A stretch of DNA of 64,000 bases from JANNSX01 sp031403155 (lineage in GTDB: Bacteria > Pseudomonadota > Alphaproteobacteria > Rhizobiales > Hyphomicrobiaceae), in assembly GCA_031403155.1 (NCBI GenBank), contig JANNSX010000468.1:1-64000 (forward strand), given 5' to 3'. The position numbers and the translations under genes are program-made. The notes under the pieces were generated by a model. The model was given only the letters and a program-made list of their open reading frames with translations. It had not been told where the DNA came from and searched no databases. How positions within the stretch are numbered: position 1 is the stretch's first letter; the number at the start of each line of letters is the position of its first letter. Positions 62,443-64,000 of this stretch are shown here, piece after piece.

Positions 62443-63041
62443 CGGTCGCTTTCGCTGGCAGAGGGCGCGGCGCCGGACACCAGACCATCGAACGCCTGCC
62501 GTAGCCTCGACTTACCGCGGTTGATCAGCGTTGCGACCGTCCCCATGGGGATCTCGAGCACATCCGAGATCTCCTCATAGCTCAACTCCTCAAGGTATCT
62601 GAGCACGAGCGCATCGCGATAGCGCGGCTCCAACACTGCGATGGCCGCATGCAATTGCTGCAGGCGTCGCTCGGCGTCGATGGCGTGCTGCGGGTCCTGG
62701 CCGTCGGTCAACGCCGCGAGCAGCCTGTCAGCGTCTTCGCCCGCGATCGCCGCTGGCTCGCGCCGCCGGCCGCGCAGCGCGTTCATCGCCTCGTTGTGAG
62801 CGATCCGGTAGAGCCACGGACTGAAGGCGCGCCTGCGGTCGTAATCGTTGAGATTGACGTAGGCCTTGAGAAACGTTTCCTGCAGCACGTCGTCGATGTC
62901 GGCGCGGCTGTGGTCGAGCAGTCGCCCGACATAGCGGTGTAGGGGGGCCTCGAAGCGGCGGACCAGCATGGCATAGGCCTTCGCATCGGTAAGTGCGGCG
63001 TCGACCAGCTGCCGGACGGCGTGCTCTTGTTCTTCGGGCAT
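62439..63041 (-). CDS. ECF-type RNA polymerase sigma factor
   Basis: The 200-residue protein has sigma region 2 (RADIDDVLQETFLKAYVNLN and FSPWLYRIAHNEAMNALRG) and region 4 (EELSYEEISDVLEIPMGTVA followed by TLINRGKSRLRQ), with the short linker of extracytoplasmic-function sigmas. The start is taken as ATG 63041; an in-frame TTG at 63065 is an alternative. It forms a coupled pair with the membrane protein at 61756. The target promoters and stimulus are not visible; the divergent cupin gene is a possible target. Confidence 0.9.
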   Translation of the reverse strand: MPEEQEHAVRQLVDAALTDAKAYAMLVRRFEAPLHRYVGRLLDHSRADIDDVLQETFLKAYVNLNDYDRRRAFSPWLYRIAHNEAMNALRGRRREPAAIAGEDADRLLAALTDGQDPQHAIDAERRLQQLHAAIAVLEPRYRDALVLRYLEELSYEEISDVLEIPMGTVATLINRGKSRLRQAFDGLVSGAAPSASESDR

Positions 63042-63291
63042 CGATGGTCGGTTGAGCGGTTGCAAGGCCGATACTTTAGCCCGGGAACGGGCCTCGGAAT
63101 GGAGGGGCGAGCGCCGAGCCTGAGCCCGCCTCTGTGGATGTTACGGCCATGGCTTGTGTTTCTTTCACAGGCTTTGGCCATAAGCGTGTCGAAACGCCAA
63201 AAAATGCGCCGACCATTCGATCCCTCTACCACCGCCGGCGGTTGTTGTGCTAGCGTTGCACCCTCCACACCCCCATCAGAGGAGCACCCCC

Positions 63292-64000
63292 ATGACCGCG
63301 CAGTTCGATCGCATGGAGCCCAAGGGCCCCAAAGGCAAAGGCCTCGAGGATTGGGGCGGGATACCGGCCGCGAGCCTGGAGAGCGGCACGCCGCAGCAGT
63401 CGGGCTTCGGCTACCTCGACGAGAAGTCGACCGGCATGTCGGCCGGCGTGTGGGCCTGCACGGCGTTCACCGGCAAGATGGACGCATATTCGGTGCACGA
63501 GTTCATGACGCTCATCGAGGGCTCCGTCACCATCGTCCACCAGGACGGCTCGGAAGTGACCGTGAAGGCCGGCGAGAGCTTCTTCATTCCCAAGGGCACG
63601 GTCTGCCAGTGGAAGCAGCCGGGCAATGTGCGGAAGCATTACGTCATCTGGGACGACAAGTCGGGCGCTAGCCCCAAGGACGCCGGCAAGCTGCGCGCCG
63701 TCAAGGTCGACACCAAGCTCCCTCTCTCGGCCTGCGAGGGTCCCGATCCCAAGCTCGTCGTCAAGGGCACGCCGAAATGGGCGGAGACTCTCCTCTTCGC
63801 CGACCCGACCGGTCAGTGGACCGTGGGCTTGTGGTCGACGACGGCTTATGAGCGGAAAGTGATCCCCTTCCCGCGCCACGAGCTGATGCACATCCTGGAA
63901 GGCACGGTCACGCTCCACGACGGCCAGGGCCGCGAGGAGACCTTCAAGGCCGGCGACACGCTGTTCGTGCCGAAGGGCGCGCTGATGGGCTGGAAGTGCT
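63292..64000 (+). CDS. Two-domain cupin protein (partial, cut by window end)
   Basis: The 236 residues seen begin MTAQFDRMEPKGPKG and contain two similar cupin units. The first has YSVHEFMTLIEGSVTIVHQD and KAGESFFIPKGTVCQWKQPG; the second has FPRHELMHILEGTVTLHDGQ and KAGDTLFVPKGALMGWKC at the cut. GGAGCACCCC precedes the ATG at 63292. Cupin_3-like folds bind small molecules or metals; the enzyme function is not known. The C-terminus lies beyond base 64000. Confidence 0.85.
   Translation, partial: MTAQFDRMEPKGPKGKGLEDWGGIPAASLESGTPQQSGFGYLDEKSTGMSAGVWACTAFTGKMDAYSVHEFMTLIEGSVTIVHQDGSEVTVKAGESFFIPKGTVCQWKQPGNVRKHYVIWDDKSGASPKDAGKLRAVKVDTKLPLSACEGPDPKLVVKGTPKWAETLLFADPTGQWTVGLWSTTAYERKVIPFPRHELMHILEGTVTLHDGQGREETFKAGDTLFVPKGALMGWKC

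Noticed and set aside
63021..63671. A plus-strand open frame overlapping the cupin gene in another phase
   Set aside because: The cupin frame from 63292 shows two recognisable domains and runs past the window end, while this frame shows none.

Overview
The window looks like ordinary chromosome from a GC-rich alphaproteobacterium of the order Hyphomicrobiales (Rhizobiales). The evidence is an F0 ATP synthase operon with the extra b' subunit in the order atpI-atpB-atpE-atpF'-atpF, the smc / dsbA / dciA (DUF721) / mutY neighbourhood, the xseA-DUF2093-lpxK-waaA block, a ChvE-GguA-GguB sugar transporter, a DUF1127 protein, and several families of short palindromic intergenic repeats typical of this order. 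I cannot name a genus from the sequence alone. I see no rRNA, tRNA, CRISPR array, transposase or prophage.

Layout. 1-465: palindromic repeats. 466-3398: divergent tRNA-modification gene (tsaC/sua5 type) and a DmdC-like acyl-CoA dehydrogenase. 3450-3769: composite inverted repeat. 3812-8842: a methyltransferase, then the sugar ABC transporter chvE-gguA-gguB. 8930-10075: a decayed hydantoinase/acetone-carboxylase-beta-like gene joined to the tail of a short-chain dehydrogenase. 10089-12966: F0 operon, minus strand. 13223-13814: probable toxin-antitoxin pair. 13818-21128: smc, two DsbA-like thiol oxidoreductases, dciA and mutY. 21299-28496: an M15-like peptidase, a GNAT acetyltransferase, xseA, DUF2093, lpxK, a DUF374-WaaA fusion and a tyrosine phosphatase-like gene. 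28508-29380: a PP2C-like phosphatase.

29568-34727 is a vitamin B12 uptake locus: a cobalamin riboswitch, then the outer-membrane receptor (btuB), the periplasmic binding protein (btuF-like), the permease (btuC) and the ATPase (btuD). The B12-dependent methylmalonyl-CoA mutase lies about 10 kb away (44244-49676) in a tight minus-strand operon. There, three paralogous GFA/CENP-V zinc-fold genes sit between the small and large mutase subunits, joined mostly by 4-base ATGA overlaps. This is the most unusual gene arrangement in the window.

Between these two loci lie a patatin-like lipase, a DUF1127 gene, a ridA-dadA-racemase operon suited to D-amino acid breakdown, a DUF1194 von Willebrand protein, an isochorismatase-fold hydrolase with Ser at the usual catalytic Cys position, a DUF1989-GcvT fusion and a DUF2167 membrane protein. 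From 49854 to the end: a HerA-like ATPase (DUF853), a MAPEG protein, a small cytochrome c, a GGDEF-EAL protein, a YtcJ-like amidohydrolase, an alpha/beta hydrolase, a second copy of the element seen at the left edge (58881-59243), several exported proteins of unknown role, an ECF sigma factor with a membrane-protein partner, and a two-cupin protein cut by the window end.

Start codons were chosen from ribosome-binding sites, overlaps and family starts. Several genes use GTG or TTG. Many long open frames antisense to these genes are GC-rich shadows and were left out.
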